Part shown: positions 53,528 to 62,221 of the stretch, piece by piece | Position numbering within the stretch: position 1 is the first letter of the stretch | Layout of the letters: each line of letters starts with the position of its first letter | Assembly: GCA_028285265.1 (NCBI GenBank) | Contig: JANQPX010000032.1 | Span: forward strand, 248,001-312,000 | DNA from: Geminicoccaceae bacterium | GTDB lineage: Bacteria; Pseudomonadota; Alphaproteobacteria; Geminicoccales; Geminicoccaceae | Reading direction: 5' to 3' | DNA: 64,000 bases | The notes under the pieces: model-generated | Databases searched by the model: none | Told to the model about the DNA's origin: nothing | The model's input: the letters and a program-made list of their open reading frames with translations, nothing else | Translations under genes and position numbers: made by a program

Positions 53528-54433
53528 TTACATTTTTTTAACTTCTTCTTTCACAAGTAATAAATCACGCCAAGAAAAACGCTTTTGCGCAGGTTGTCGT
53601 AACAGATACGCTGGGTGAAACATCACCAGGGCCGGAATGTCACGACCATCCGTGCTCGAGTAAACGAAGGGACGCCCCCGGAGTTTGGTAACGCCCTCGG
53701 TGCGGCCGAGAAGAGCCCGCGCAGCGATCCCCCCCACAAATACGAGCAATTGAGGCTGGATCAGCTCGATCTGCCTTTCAAGAAAAGGTTGGCAGATCGC
53801 AATCTCCGCTGCCGTCGGCGAACGATTTCCGGGCGGGCGCCAGTAGATAACATTGGTAATGTAGACCTTGTCACGATCGAGCCCTATCGTCTTCAGCATG
53901 CGATCGAGAAGCTGACCGCTCGGCCCGACGAATGGCTTTCCTTGCCGATCCTCCTGGGCGCCTGGCGCTTCACCGATGAGCATGATCGGTGATTTGGGAT
54001 TGCCGTCGGCGAAGCAGAGGTTGATCGCGGTTTCCTTGAGAGGACAACCGTCGAATTGCCGCAGCGTTTCGACAAGCGCCTCCAGACTACCGCAAGCAGC
54101 GGCGAGCGCCTTGGCATCCGAAGCTGCCCCCGCCCCCGCCGGCGTTGAAGATCGCCTCGTCGCATTGGTTGGTTGAGGTTGCTCTTCGTCAAAACCCAGG
54201 ACCCAATCTGGCGGCCCCTCGCTCGATGTGCCTGATTGTTGTGGCGACGGGTCGCTCATCGATCGGTTTGCCAATGCTGGATTGACGGGGCGCTGGTCTT
54301 GATCCGGCCGATCCATTCGATCGATAGGGTCTTCGGCGACGAGTTCCGTCACCCCCATGCAGACATGCCAATCGAGCCAGGCGCGAACACCAGAGTCGAC
54401 TTTCGAGACTTTCGTTTCTGACCTATCTGACAT
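53528..54433 (-). CDS. uracil-DNA glycosylase, family 4-like, lacking two cluster cysteines
   Basis: 301 residues. Removes uracil from DNA to start base-excision repair. Motif 1 is GEAPGAQED (154-162) and motif 2 HPAYLLR (273-279). Family 4 enzymes usually hold a 4Fe-4S cluster through four cysteines; here only C130 (FDGC) and C214 (AICQPF) remain, the others being F127 and W198 (in YWRPPGNR). A long N-terminal extension (1-115), opening with [23 protein letters not shown] in part [18 protein letters not shown], is typical of alphaproteobacterial members. Start at the first ATG. Confidence 0.9.
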   Translation of the reverse strand: MSDRSETKVSKVDSGVRAWLDWHVCMGVTELVAEDPIDRMDRPDQDQRPVNPALANRSMSDPSPQQSGTSSEGPPDWVLGFDEEQPQPTNATRRSSTPAGAGAASDAKALAAACGSLEALVETLRQFDGCPLKETAINLCFADGNPKSPIMLIGEAPGAQEDRQGKPFVGPSGQLLDRMLKTIGLDRDKVYITNVIYWRPPGNRSPTAAEIAICQPFLERQIELIQPQLLVFVGGIAARALLGRTEGVTKLRGRPFVYSSTDGRDIPALVMFHPAYLLRQPAQKRFSWRDLLLVKEEVKKM

Positions 54434-54732
54434 GCGTTATCCAGAAAACGGTCGACCATATCCGTTTAATCGGGATCGACAAAACCTGCACCACGTCGCT
54501 GCGATTCTTAACGCGGTGAAAAGACGCCATTCCTATCCAAGCAATCTTTGTTAATCTTAGCCAATTGTTAGGCGTGATTGCTTAGCTTGCCAATTCGCCA
54601 TGGCCTGGAACTATCTTATTTCAGCCGAGGATGGAAGTTTGGGAAAGGCATCTGCCGTGATCTGGCAAGCGGCTCTCGGCGTTTATGTGTTCGAGTCCAA
54701 ATAACGTCTGGGCGGTGACGATAGAGGGTGTG

Positions 54733-56364
54733 ATGGAACGAGAAAGCATGGAATTCGACGTTGTGATCGTCGGGGCAGGACCGTCAGGTCTGTCAGCGGC
54801 GATCCGGCTCCGGCAAATCGCGTTGGAGCAGGACCGGGAGATTTCGGTCTGCGTTGTTGAAAAAGCAGCGGAGCTCGGCGCCCACACACTTTCCGGGGCT
54901 GTTCTTGAGCCACGCGCCTTAAATGAACTCATACCGGACTGGAAGGAGAAGGGAGCGCCACTCAACACACCGGTCAGCGATGATCGCTTCATGTTTCTCA
55001 CCTCGACCAAAGCCTATAAGCTGCCGACGCCACCGCAAATGCATAATGACGGCAACTACATCGTCAGCATGGGCCGTGTGGTAAAGTGGTTGGGCGAACA
55101 GGCCGAAGAACTTGGTGCTGAGGTCTACCCAGGCTTTGCTGCCGCCGAGGTCTTGTATCACGATGATGGCAGCGTCAAAGGAATCGCCACCGGCGACATG
55201 GGACTCGACCGTGACGGAAATCCCAAAGACAACCATGAACCTGGCATGGAACTTCACGGCCGTTATACCTTCTTCGCGGAGGGATGCCGCGGCTCACTGA
55301 CCCGCCAGCTCGAGGAAAAATTCGCCCTTAGACATGGCGATCCCCAGACATACGCCATCGGCATCAAAGAGCTATGGGAAGTTGAACCCTCCAAACATCA
55401 TTCAGGTCGAGCCATGCATAGTATCGGCTGGCCGATGGACCGACAGACTTATGGCGGCTCGTTCCTCTACCATCTCGAGGACAATCAGGTTGCAGTCGGC
55501 TTTGTTGTCGGTCTGGACTACCAGAATCCTTACCTATCGCCGTTTGAAGAGTTCCAGCGCTTTAAGACTCATCCCGCTATCCGGGAGGTGTTTGAAGGTG
55601 GTCGCCGCATATGCTACGGCGCACGTGCGCTTAACGAAGGCGGGCTGCAATCCCTGCCGAAATTGACCTTCCCGGGCGGGGCGATCATCGGCTGCTCAGC
55701 CGGTTTTTTGAACGTGCCCAAGATCAAGGGCAATCATCTCGCCATGAAATCCGGCATGCTGGCCGCGGAGGCCGCTGCCGAAGCCCTCAAAGCCGAGTCA
55801 AGCGGATCCACACTTGACGCCTACGCAGAAACATTCAAGGCATCGTGGGCCCATGACGAACTCTATCGAGCCAGAAACATACGGCCGAGTTTTCACAAAG
55901 GCTTATGGGCAGGCGTCATTTATAGCGCCATTGATACCTATCTCCTCCGTGGTAAGGCACCTTGGACCTTTAAGAACCACGCGGATCACACTGCCCTCAA
56001 GCCTAAATCCGACCATTCACCGATCGACTATCCAAAACCAGATGGTAAAGTTTCGTTCGATCGCCTGTCATCAGTTTACATTTCCAACACCAATCACGAC
56101 GACAATCAGCCTTGTCATCTGACCCTCAAAGACACGTCAGTCCCCGTCGAAGTGAATCTCGAAACCTACGATGCGCCTGAGCAGCGCTATTGCCCCGCTG
56201 GGGTCTATGAAATCGTCCGCGATGATGATGGGGGCAATCCGAGGCTACAGATCAATTATCAAAACTGCGTCCACTGTAAGACGTGCGACATTAAGGACCC
56301 ATCTCAGAACATTGTCTGGGTTGTCCCGCAAGGAGGCGATGGGCCGACATATACTGGGATGTAA
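54733..56364 (+). CDS. electron transfer flavoprotein-ubiquinone oxidoreductase
   Basis: 543 residues from ATG 54733, which has GAGGG upstream. It takes electrons from ETF (fatty acid and amino acid dehydrogenases) to ubiquinone at the inner membrane. FAD site [17 protein letters not shown] at the start, [13 protein letters not shown], the membrane-surface segment around [19 protein letters not shown], and the C-terminal 4Fe-4S ligands in RYCPAGVYE and [16 protein letters not shown] are all present. No etfAB nearby. The 300 bases upstream hold no gene. Confidence 0.97.
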   Translation: MERESMEFDVVIVGAGPSGLSAAIRLRQIALEQDREISVCVVEKAAELGAHTLSGAVLEPRALNELIPDWKEKGAPLNTPVSDDRFMFLTSTKAYKLPTPPQMHNDGNYIVSMGRVVKWLGEQAEELGAEVYPGFAAAEVLYHDDGSVKGIATGDMGLDRDGNPKDNHEPGMELHGRYTFFAEGCRGSLTRQLEEKFALRHGDPQTYAIGIKELWEVEPSKHHSGRAMHSIGWPMDRQTYGGSFLYHLEDNQVAVGFVVGLDYQNPYLSPFEEFQRFKTHPAIREVFEGGRRICYGARALNEGGLQSLPKLTFPGGAIIGCSAGFLNVPKIKGNHLAMKSGMLAAEAAAEALKAESSGSTLDAYAETFKASWAHDELYRARNIRPSFHKGLWAGVIYSAIDTYLLRGKAPWTFKNHADHTALKPKSDHSPIDYPKPDGKVSFDRLSSVYISNTNHDDNQPCHLTLKDTSVPVEVNLETYDAPEQRYCPAGVYEIVRDDDGGNPRLQINYQNCVHCKTCDIKDPSQNIVWVVPQGGDGPTYTGM

Positions 56365-56489
56365 TAGTCGTTATGCTGCCGACGCGGTGATGATCGGCGG
56401 CGCTATCCGTCCACCACGCCTTGGAGGCGTCCGTCCAACGTTATGACGGAGACGGCACACCTAGGGGATGAGGCAACCGTAAGGACAGC

Positions 56490-56693
56490 TCAAACGTCGC
56501 GAAAAGCAACAGGCTTGCCATCCTTATCCATGATCATCTTGCCGCCCTCATCTTGGACAGCTATGTAACGACCATGACCAACCGCCGTACCCACATACAG
56601 AACTGGCTTCACTTTTTTTCCGTTGAAGGTCTTGCCTTCACCGCCTGTGCCGCGAGCGGTTGGGTCATTCTTGCTCTTGTTGGTCTGCAACAT
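56490..56693 (-). CDS. small conserved hypothetical protein
   Basis: 67 residues from the ATG at 56693, chosen because GGAG lies a few bases upstream; in-frame ATGs at 56705 and 56732 are alternatives. Content: a polar N-terminus, then GGEGKTFNGKKVKPVLYVG, AVGHGRYIAVQDEGG, MIMDKDGKPVAF. It resembles a short family common in alphaproteobacteria with a G-K-x-F-N-G-K-x-V-x-P-V-x-Y-V-G core, function unknown. It lies between convergent and divergent neighbours and is likely transcribed alone. Confidence 0.7.
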   Translation of the reverse strand: MLQTNKSKNDPTARGTGGEGKTFNGKKVKPVLYVGTAVGHGRYIAVQDEGGKMIMDKDGKPVAFRDV

Positions 56694-56889
56694 AGCTTTC
56701 TCCATCGCGCGAAGACCATCGACCTGCGTCATCGCCGCAGGGATGCCATATTGATTCTTGGCTCCTGCATGCCGGGTCGAACGGTTGCCGTCAAGTCCGG
56801 CCTGCCAACGTCAAGGCTCCAAATCTCGGTGTGACATGGTCAAACAAAAGCTTTTTCGCAAGTCCTCCAGCATTGGGATAAGGAAAATA

Positions 56890-58650
56890 ATGCGTTTCGT
56901 TGGTATTTTCGCCTTCATTTTCGCAATCAGCGTCGACATTGCCGGCACCAGTTTGGCCGCCAGTGACGAATCCGCCTCCCAACCTGTGCCGGAATCGATG
57001 ACCATCGCCGGTCCGGGCATCGTCGACGAAGCCAAGCTCGTCGAAGCAGCCGGTGAATCAACACTTGGCGACTATTTGGCCGGCAATTTCGCCTTGGATG
57101 CAGGGAACATCAAAGAGGCTGCGACCTACTTCGAAAAGGCGCTTGCTGATGATCCTGACAATTTGGAACTGCGGCGTCAGGTCTTCATGCTTGATCTCGC
57201 CGATGCTCGCTATGCGGCAGCGCTTGATGAGGCTAGGGCACTGAAGGCGCAACGCGCTGATGAAACCAATGAAGACGCTCAGTTGCTGCTGGCATTGGAG
57301 CAAGCGAAGGCCGGCGCTTTCGACGCGGTTTCCGGCGAACTCAGCGATGTCGGCGGGCAAGGCATTGTGGCACTCGCCGTTCCCTTCTTAGAAGCTTGGT
57401 CCCTCGTCGGAATCGGTGGCACGGACGCCATCGATGAGGCGATCAAAGCGCTGCACGATGGCGAATCACTCGGCCCGTTGAACGAATTTCACCATGCGAT
57501 GTTACTTGCACGGGCAGATCGACTCACCGAATCGCTGGCGAAATTGGATGAGATTATTCCGGATACAGGCGGTGCTCCCGTCCGAGTCGCCCAAGCCTAT
57601 GCCGATATCCTCGTTCGCGCCGGCAAGGCGGACGAGGCGCAAACGTTTCTAAATGGCCAGCTTGAACTCGGCGAACGTCCTGTTCTGCGCCAAGCGCTCA
57701 TCGATATGGAATCGGGTGGTCGCCCAGGCCTGCCCTTCGACGACGAGGCAGCCGGAATCGCCGATGCCCTGTTGGGTATTGCCGAAGCATTGCAGCGGGA
57801 GCGTGGCAGTGCCCGCGCCATTCTCTATTCACGCCTCGCCCTCTACCTGCGCCCCGATCTTGCCGATGCCAATCTGCTCGTCGGCGATGTTCTCGCAAGC
57901 CAGGATAACTGGGCGGCGGCGATAGACGCCTACCGTGCCATCTCCGATGACTCTCCTCTCAGCTACGCAGCCAATGTCCGACGCGCTCAAGTGCTGCATA
58001 GCCAAGAACAGCAAGAACAGGCCTTCACACTTCTGTCAGACCTCGCAGACGTTCGTCCTGAGCGCACGGACGCCCTCATCGAGCTTGGCAATCTTCTGAG
58101 ACGCGACGAACTCTATGAGCGCGCTGAACAAGCTTATAGCCAGGCGATTGAACGGATCGATGCGCCTCAGCAAGAACATTGGAGTCTGTTTTACAGTCGC
58201 GGCATCACCTACGAGCGTACGAAGCGTTGGCCCGAGGCTGAATCCGACTTTCTATTGGCTCTCGAGCTTGAGCCAGAGCAGCCCTTCGTCCTCAACTATC
58301 TCGGCTATAGTTGGGTCGATCAAGGACTGAACTTGGATAGGGCGAAAGAGATGTTGCATCGCGCCGTTGACGCGCGACCGGACGATGGTTTCATCGTCGA
58401 TAGTCTCGGTTGGGTCTTTTATCGACTCGGCGACTACGAGCAAGCCGTTGAGCAGCTCGAAAGAGCGGTCGAACTACAGCCGGGAGATCCCGTGATTAAC
58501 GATCATCTCGGCGATGCCTATTGGCAGGTCGGGCGTGAACGCGAAGCAAGATTTCAGTGGAGTCGTGCGCTCACCCTTGAGCCCGAGGAAGAGCTGATCG
58601 CAACGATACGGGAAAAGCTACAATCAGGACTGCAAGACGATCGTATCTGA
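56890..58650 (+). CDS. exported tetratricopeptide repeat protein
   Basis: 586 residues. ATG 56890 is chosen: AAGGAAAATA precedes it and the resulting N-terminus (RFVGIFAFIFAISVDIAG) is a signal peptide. About ten TPR units follow, clear ones being AGNIKEAATYFEKALADDPD (about 60-85), ELYERAEQAYSQAIERID, KRWPEAESDFLLALELEPEQ and GDYEQAVEQLERAVELQPGD near the end. A periplasmic or outer-membrane-associated scaffold is likely; in related genomes a TPR gene of this type precedes ispE. The stop is 48 bases before ispE. Confidence 0.9.
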   Translation: MRFVGIFAFIFAISVDIAGTSLAASDESASQPVPESMTIAGPGIVDEAKLVEAAGESTLGDYLAGNFALDAGNIKEAATYFEKALADDPDNLELRRQVFMLDLADARYAAALDEARALKAQRADETNEDAQLLLALEQAKAGAFDAVSGELSDVGGQGIVALAVPFLEAWSLVGIGGTDAIDEAIKALHDGESLGPLNEFHHAMLLARADRLTESLAKLDEIIPDTGGAPVRVAQAYADILVRAGKADEAQTFLNGQLELGERPVLRQALIDMESGGRPGLPFDDEAAGIADALLGIAEALQRERGSARAILYSRLALYLRPDLADANLLVGDVLASQDNWAAAIDAYRAISDDSPLSYAANVRRAQVLHSQEQQEQAFTLLSDLADVRPERTDALIELGNLLRRDELYERAEQAYSQAIERIDAPQQEHWSLFYSRGITYERTKRWPEAESDFLLALELEPEQPFVLNYLGYSWVDQGLNLDRAKEMLHRAVDARPDDGFIVDSLGWVFYRLGDYEQAVEQLERAVELQPGDPVINDHLGDAYWQVGREREARFQWSRALTLEPEEELIATIREKLQSGLQDDRI

Positions 58651-58698
58651 TCAAGAGATCGCGTCCGAAATCGGCTCTCCGCACCGAGCATCGACAGC

Positions 58699-59556
58699 AT
58701 GATGACGCGTATCGATGAGACGGCCTATGCGAAGATCAATCTCGATCTTCGCATCTGTCATCGCCGACCTGACGGCTATCATGACCTGGACAGCATCGTC
58801 GTCTTTGCCAATGTCGGCGACAAGCTCACATTCACCCCCGCCGACGATCTCACCTTGACGGTTGATGGGCCATTTGGACATGATCTCTCAAGTGACGACG
58901 ACAATCTGGTAATCCGTGCGGCGAAAGCCCTTGCTCACTTGGCTGACCGAGACGCGAGAGCGCGTATTCGCCTTGAGAAGCATCTACCGATCGCTGCCGG
59001 TATCGGAGGCGGTTCCGCTGATGCCGCGGCAACGCTGCGCGGCCTAACGCGCCTTTGGAAACTACCCGTCACGACTTCTGACCTGCTCCCTCTGGCGACG
59101 TCACTCGGCGCTGACGTGCCGGTATGTCTCACATCGACAGCGGCCAGAATGCAGGGGATTGGCGACGTCCTGACCTCACTCTCGCCGCCAACCAGCTTAC
59201 CCCTCGTGTTGATCAACGCGAGAAAGGCCATATCAACACCAGATGTTTTCCGTGCGCTCGGAGAACGCTCTGGTCTTCGGTCGTCAAAACTAGACGACGT
59301 CACCAGACAAGGCTTTCGTGATCATCTCCAATCAAGCGTGAATGATCTCGAATCAGCGGCAATTCAGATCGAACCGATCATTCGTTCGGTTCTCGATGTG
59401 ATCAACGCCGAGCCTGGTTGCGTTTTCGCCCGCATGTCGGGTAGTGGCGCGACATGTTTCGGGGTTTTTGACACGCCTGGCTCACGCGATGCCGCCGTAG
59501 CGACACTCAAGGGCCGTTATCCCAGTTGGTGGGTCATCGGAGTCGACGTCCGGTGA
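58699..59556 (+). CDS. ispE: 4-diphosphocytidyl-2-C-methyl-D-erythritol kinase
   Basis: 285 residues. ATP-dependent kinase of the MEP pathway to isoprenoids. GHMP signature: ETAYAKINLDLRI at the start, LPIAAGIGGGSADAAATLRG as ATP-binding loop, and ARMSGSGATCFGVF near the C-terminus. Two adjacent Met codons open the frame. The stop codon is shared with the GTG start of the next gene (GTGA), so the two are translationally coupled. Confidence 0.96.
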   Translation: MMTRIDETAYAKINLDLRICHRRPDGYHDLDSIVVFANVGDKLTFTPADDLTLTVDGPFGHDLSSDDDNLVIRAAKALAHLADRDARARIRLEKHLPIAAGIGGGSADAAATLRGLTRLWKLPVTTSDLLPLATSLGADVPVCLTSTAARMQGIGDVLTSLSPPTSLPLVLINARKAISTPDVFRALGERSGLRSSKLDDVTRQGFRDHLQSSVNDLESAAIQIEPIIRSVLDVINAEPGCVFARMSGSGATCFGVFDTPGSRDAAVATLKGRYPSWWVIGVDVR

Positions 59557-60278
59557 TCTTCCTGGCGACAGACTTCGGCTCGGCTGGGCCCTATACGGGG
59601 CAAATGAGGGCCATGCTTGCGCGCCTGGCCCCGAAGATTGATGTCATCGATCTCTTTTCGGATCTGCCAGCATTCAAACCCGACCTCGCCGCCTATCTTC
59701 TCGCAACCTATGCGAATGTCCTCGAGATCGACGATGTGTTACTCGCTGTGGTCGATCCTGGCGTCGGCAGCACGAGAGAACCGTTGGTCCTGCGATCAGA
59801 CAACCGATGGTTCGTCGGTCCGGACAATGGCCTATTCGAGTTGATCAAGCGGCGATCTCGATCTGTAACATGCGATCGGATTACGTGGCGTCCTAAGAAC
59901 TTGTCCGCCAGTTTTCACGGTCGCGATCTCTTTGCACCTGTCGCGGCGAGTTTGGCCTTGGGCAAGCCGGTTGAGAAAGAGCCCTGGAGCCCCCTCAAGA
60001 CTGACTGGCCAGACGATTTGGCCACCATTGTCTATGTCGATCATTACGGCAACGGCATGACGGGACTTCGGGGCTCAGAGGTGAGCAACGGCATGATCAT
60101 GCAAATCGGAAACGACTGTTTGACGCAGGCACGAACCTTTTCGGATCGCCCCAAAGGACAGGCCTTTTGGTACGTAAACGCCAATGGGTTAGTCGAGATT
60201 GCGGTTCATGGCGACTCGGCGGCCGACCGATTTGGTTTGAAGCCAGGCTTCCCCGTTAACGTTCTTTCCGCATCCTAA
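59553..60278 (+). CDS. SAM hydroxide adenosyltransferase family protein (DUF62)
   Basis: 241 residues from GTG 59553, which overlaps the ispE stop as GTGA. Members use hydroxide or halide to cleave S-adenosylmethionine to adenosine and methionine. The N-terminal domain has IFLATDFGSAGPYTGQM (DxG active Asp) and VVDPGVGSTREPL, then FVGPDNGLFELI and SFHGRDLFAPVAASLALG with the H-x-R-D-x-F motif. The C-terminal beta domain starts at TIVYVDHYGNGMTGL. The role is probably housekeeping SAM salvage. Confidence 0.92.
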   Translation: MIFLATDFGSAGPYTGQMRAMLARLAPKIDVIDLFSDLPAFKPDLAAYLLATYANVLEIDDVLLAVVDPGVGSTREPLVLRSDNRWFVGPDNGLFELIKRRSRSVTCDRITWRPKNLSASFHGRDLFAPVAASLALGKPVEKEPWSPLKTDWPDDLATIVYVDHYGNGMTGLRGSEVSNGMIMQIGNDCLTQARTFSDRPKGQAFWYVNANGLVEIAVHGDSAADRFGLKPGFPVNVLSAS

Positions 60279-60280
60279 GC

Positions 60281-60309
60281 TTGTCAGACCATGGCATGGC
60301 TCTTATGTT
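60281..60309 (+). promoter_or_regulatory. probable tRNA-Gln promoter
   Basis: TTGTCA (60281-60286), 17-base spacer, TATGTT (60304-60309), 12 bases before the mature tRNA start. Position and spacing fit a stand-alone tRNA promoter; it begins right after the upstream stop codon. Confidence 0.5.
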
Positions 60310-60321
60310 CCGAAGATGTGA

Positions 60322-60397
60322 TGGGGTGTGGCCAAGTGGTTAAGGCACCGGGTTTTGATCCCGGCATTCGTGGGTTCGAATCCCACCGCCCCTGCCA
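60322..60397 (+). tRNA. tRNA-Gln, anticodon UUG
   Basis: 76 bases fold into a full cloverleaf: acceptor TGGGGTG/CGCCCCT, D arm GCC...GGC, anticodon arm CCGGG TTTTGAT CCCGG with anticodon TTG, variable CATTC, T arm GTGGG TTCGAAT CCCAC, and encoded CCA after discriminator G. The first acceptor pair is U1-U72, a mismatch; tRNA-Gln usually has U1-A72. Position 6-67 is a U-G wobble. Confidence 0.95.
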
Positions 60398-60603
60398 CAA
60401 TGCACCATGTCGTTCACCCCAATCAGAGAATGCTGTCGGATAGGACCAAACATATCGCCCGTTCGTCGATGTCCTGATAAGGACTGTCTTGGGAAGTGGC
60501 AGCACCAACAAGGCTCCCCGTATCCGTGATCGGGTGCGCCTGAGGCGAAGAGGCCTTGGAGCAGAAGTCGATACGTCTCGCTCGCCTATTGGAATGCCGT
60601 CAC

Positions 60604-60981
60604 TTATTCCTCTTGGCTGAAGCAGCGCAGTACGGCTTTAAGTCTGCCAGCCGTCATGTCCTGTTTGGCCATAAAAAAATCGCCTCCGGCTCCCATCGCC
60701 TCTTCCGCCGTGAGCGAGTTTGTATTTTCGCCGCTGAGGACCAAGATCGGGACTCTCTTGCCGTTGCTCCGATCTCGGAACGCACGGATAAATTCTGTTC
60801 CGGCCATGCCAGGCATTCTCTGGTCAACCAACAAGCAGTCGAACGTTTCCGATGCGATCACATCCAATGCTGCAAAGCCGTTTTGCGCTTCAGTGATGTC
60901 GATCGGCAGTCCGGTATTCTTCAGAAGGGCCGAGATGAGCTGTCGGTCAACACGGTCATCATCAACAAGAAGGGTGCGCAT
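60604..60981 (-). CDS. single-domain response regulator (CheY-like)
   Basis: 125 residues, receiver domain only. Acidic pocket DDD (8-10 region of LLVDDDR), phosphoacceptor D53 in LLVDQRMPGM, S83 in VLSGEN and K106 in FMAKQDM, all conserved. There is no output domain and no adjacent kinase, so it acts on an unknown partner or as a phosphate relay. A methylesterase or motility link is possible but not shown. Single-gene unit on the minus strand, antisense to nothing known. Confidence 0.92.
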   Translation of the reverse strand: MRTLLVDDDRVDRQLISALLKNTGLPIDITEAQNGFAALDVIASETFDCLLVDQRMPGMAGTEFIRAFRDRSNGKRVPILVLSGENTNSLTAEEAMGAGGDFFMAKQDMTAGRLKAVLRCFSQEE

Positions 60982-61957
60982 TGGACTCTAGGAAATCCCA
61001 AGTTTTCCGAACAAGATCACAAGAAAGGATGGCTTAGGCATACAGCTCGAGAGTTAACCCAAGGTAAAGGGCCCGGCCGCTGGCTTGGCGCCTGTTGGGT
61101 CGAAGGGATTTGAGAAAGATGATCGACGCCGCGAACGCGTCGAAGGATGCCCATTTTCACCTGACGTGATCCAGACAGTGAGCAATGCGCAGATACGGCA
61201 AATATCCTGCTAGCGACCGAGGTCTGGCGGAGATGCCGGCGGCGCAGGCGTCACGGCTGATCAGCCCTTATAAAACCAGGAACGATGGGCGTGTCACTCG
61301 CGCTTTGCGGCTCTACAGGATCCCTGATTGCAATGGGAGTCATGGCAACTCCCCATACCACAAGAGCCTGATTGAAGTTGCCCGCGACGTGACGATGGTC
61401 ATCGTATCGATCCCTTCCTTGGGGGCGGAAGCAGACAGGATGGTCCCGACGGGTTCATCAGGACCTCGAGGGATCCACGACACATATGACACCCATGCGC
61501 ATCCATCGATGATCGAATGGAGACCTCGAAGCATGGTGCAAGAACGGCCTAAATCAAGAAAAATCAGCAACTTAAGATGAAAATCAAAACAGTGATCAGG
61601 CGTCACACTTGGTGTGTCCACTAGTGGCTTTCTGGAGACACAGGACAATATCAGTTCGCCTTTCAAGAGAAATGAACCTTTATTTTCTGATAAATTTGAC
61701 ATAGCCTGATGTCGATCGGTGGATGCGTATCCCCCTGTCGCTGACCGGCCCACCCTTCTGCAGATTTGAGGTCATCTCAGGAAGCACCAGTACGGTTCGA
61801 TCGCCTTGGCAGTGTGCCGTTAGCTAACGAGCTGACCCGGCACCGGTGAGTGGCAGCGATATGAAGGTCGGCAAATCAAAGCTGGAACGGTTCGAGCCAT
61901 TCAGCTGAAAACCACAAAGTGTTGGAAACTCGATTTTTGATGAGAGCGCCTTGAAGC
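60982..61957. other. gene-poor, probably decayed stretch
   Basis: 976 bases without a convincing gene. It contains a transposase-like remnant (61154-61265), and overlapping frames on both strands (61185-61580 plus, 61340-61753 minus) that match no known family. Two short perfect palindromes are present: CCACTAGTGG near 61618-61627 and CGTTAGCTAACG at 61818-61829, the latter 129 bases upstream of the small Tat-signal gene and a possible operator. Confidence 0.55.
61154..61265 (+). pseudogene. degenerate IS6-family-like transposase N-terminal fragment, copy A
   Basis: Frame 61154-61174 reads FSPDVIQ and, after a frame change, 61203-61235 reads YPASDRGLAEM. These resemble the N-terminal FPPDVIQ...Y.LSYRDLEEM helix-turn-helix block of IS6-family transposases. 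No later transposase domain (DDE) is present. A related piece lies at the window end (copy B), with matching stretches such as GCAGATACGGCAA and GCGGAGATGCCGG. Family call is from memory of conserved motifs, not from a search. Confidence 0.45.
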
Positions 61958-62221
61958 ATGCTGAAATCCTTGTTTTTGCGTAGATCCGACAAAACCGATG
62001 AGCGTGCCTTGGCAAAGAGGTCGCTGCAGAACGTCGCCCGACAAACGAAAGGACCGACACCGCTTAGCCGGCGATCACTGTTCTTTGTCGGCATCGGCGC
62101 AGTCGCCGCAACACTCAGCGTGGGGGTGTATAAGGCGAATGTCGTGGAGGAACGCCTGACGACGGATCCAAGTGGTACACAATTTGTCTACCGCGATGGC
62201 GTGATCACGCGCGTCAATTAA
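61958..62221 (+). CDS. small protein with Tat-like signal, partner of the GMC oxidoreductase
   Basis: 87 residues. A basic N-region (1-39) ends with the twin-arginine pattern LSRRSLFFVG (R38-R39), followed by a hydrophobic stretch (41-57) and only about 30 residues after it (VEERLTTDPSGTQFVYRDG). Its stop is immediately followed by the GTG of the GMC oxidoreductase, so the two are coupled. Membrane-bound sugar and alcohol GMC dehydrogenases commonly have a small Tat-exported subunit that carries the flavoprotein along; this one is shorter than those I know. Function inferred from context. Confidence 0.6.
   Translation: MLKSLFLRRSDKTDERALAKRSLQNVARQTKGPTPLSRRSLFFVGIGAVAATLSVGVYKANVVEERLTTDPSGTQFVYRDGVITRVN

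Noticed and set aside
60284..60511. Minus-strand 75-codon frame containing WQGRWDSNPRMPGSKPG
   Set aside because: It is the antisense translation of the tRNA-Gln gene, a well-known type of spurious ORF.
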